Assembly: GCA_023079485.1 (NCBI GenBank)
Contig: CM041085.1
Location: 35,697,121 to 35,761,120 of the forward strand
Length of the DNA stretch: 64,000 nt
Reading direction: 5' to 3'
Origin: Archilochus colubris
Taxonomy: Eukaryota; Chordata; Aves; Apodiformes; Trochilidae
The position numbers were made by a program, and so were the translations under genes. The notes beneath the pieces are model-generated. The model was not told where the DNA came from, made no database searches, and saw only the letters and a program-made list of their open reading frames with translations. Below, in pieces: positions 63,250 through 64,000 of this stretch; position 1 is the first letter of the stretch; the number at the start of each line of letters is the position of its first letter.

Positions 63250-64000
63250 AGCAGACTTTTTCCTCTGCACAAGAGCCTGAAGAGGCACTTTCAGGGAGAA
63301 CTGAAAGTGTCTGCCCCACGAGTCTCCACTCTGCCCAGGGCCCCGAATCAGACCCCAGGTCCCTCAGCCGCTTCCTCAGTGTCACCCCAGCAGGACCCAG
63401 GCCAGCCCGCTGCTTGGGAGTCTTTCATGGATGTGACCTGAGCTGCCACCTCGCACTGACCTGCTGCTGCCTCCCAGCTCCATCCCTCACCGCAAGCCCA
63501 ACCTCGCCCGCCCCGCAGCGGGACTGAGCTCCGTGACCCCGGGGGCAGCATGCGGCTGTGGCTGCCCTTGGACAAGACGGACCGGCAGCATGAAGAAACG
63601 TAACAAACATCTCTTCATCCACCGCAAATCTGAGTCACGAAAGACGCTCTAAAATCACACACCTGTGCTTAAGGCAGAGCTGCTCATGGGAGCTCTTCAA
63701 TCAAGACCCAATTTGTTTCAGGTGGCTGTGAGGAGGCAGCGCTGCGTGAGGGGCAGTCCCAGCGCCACCACGGCGCCTTCTCCTCCTGGCCCCTCACGGG
63801 CAGAAATCCGGCTAAATCCAGAAATCCGCCTAAAGCCAGACCCTCAGGCCCTGCTAGGCTCTCCATCTCTGTGTGGGGCCCCACAGCCTGCGGCGTTCCA
63901 CCCGTGGAGGGCTGGCAGGGCCACACTTGAAAGGGACCCTGCACTAGAAAGGACTTAGAGCTGCCCAGGCTCCACATCCCCGGCTCCCGGCAACCTGCTG
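63250..64000. other. GC-rich block at the window edge, CpG-moderate
   Basis: GC content rises to roughly 60 per cent, against about 37 per cent in most of the window, with several CpG-dense spots (for example 63500-63600 and 63735-63780). By eye the CpG observed/expected ratio is about one half, at the lower limit of a CpG island. Overlapping open frames on both strands match no family I know and are what GC-rich DNA gives by chance. It could be a regulatory element, a GC-rich repeat, or the shore of an island continuing past 64000. Confidence 0.55.
63802..63837. repeat. 18-bp tandem repeat inside the GC-rich block
   Basis: AGAAATCCGGCTAAATCC is followed directly by AGAAATCCGCCTAAAGCC, two imperfect copies. 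Confidence 0.85.

Larger units (their letters stand above)
55556..64000 (-). other. PRKN: PRKN intron 1 (partial; exon 1 not found)
   Basis: Sequence on the right of exon 2 lies upstream of its acceptor. I looked on the minus strand for a short exon 1 ending ATG ATA G before GT and did not find one. In mammals exon 1 lies hundreds of kilobases away, beside the divergent neighbour PACRG, so its absence here is expected. Confidence 0.8.

Noticed and set aside
63188..63977. Several overlapping frames of 65-97 codons on both strands
   Set aside because: GC-rich DNA lacks stop codons by chance. The frames overlap antisense to each other and have no recognisable domain.
1..64000. CRISPR arrays, operons, tRNA or rRNA genes
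   Set aside because: No regularly spaced identical repeats, no clover-leaf tRNA with A and B boxes, and no rRNA motifs were found. The context is vertebrate intronic DNA.

Overview
This is vertebrate nuclear DNA, almost certainly from a bird and probably a neognath. The evidence is several 5'-truncated CR1 LINEs with the octamer tail based on ATTCTATG, one LTR of an avian type, low GC, and a single recognisable protein-coding exon flanked by very long introns. No bacterial-style genes, tRNA, rRNA, CRISPR array or operon are present. Most short open frames are chance frames in intronic DNA.

The only host gene I can support is PRKN (parkin, a RING-between-RING E3 ubiquitin ligase), read on the minus strand. 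Exon 2 (55392-55555, 164 bp) encodes most of the N-terminal ubiquitin-like domain. It has textbook splice sites on both sides, and its length and phase match the mammalian exon. Everything left of it (1-55391) is therefore part of PRKN intron 2, and everything right of it (55556-64000) is part of intron 1. I did not find exon 1 or exon 3.

The introns hold a layered set of retroelements. Two related CR1 copies lie at 5850-6812 and 9690-11460. The second keeps a 531-codon reverse transcriptase frame with intact catalytic motifs, broken only by a one-base deletion near its end. An older CR1 lies at 15100-15972, a 102-bp CR1 tail at 33213-33314, and a CR1 interior piece on the minus strand at 37777-38480. 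Two old CR1 tails lie at 46188-46402 and 47536-47756. A degraded reverse transcriptase from a LINE clade other than CR1 lies at 44500-45360. A solitary LTR-like element lies at 49988-51062 and contains an internal repeat array with a period of about 41-52 bp. A 178-bp tandem duplication (60863-61218), each unit carrying a minus-strand CR1 tail, sits in intron 1. The right end (63250-64000) becomes markedly GC-rich.

No novel multi-gene system is visible. The points most worth a second look are the parkin Ubl substitutions, the nearly intact CR1 polymerase frame, the non-CR1 LINE fossil, the recent 178-bp duplication, the LTR's internal repeats, a perfect 14-bp hairpin in intron 1, and the GC-rich block at the right edge.
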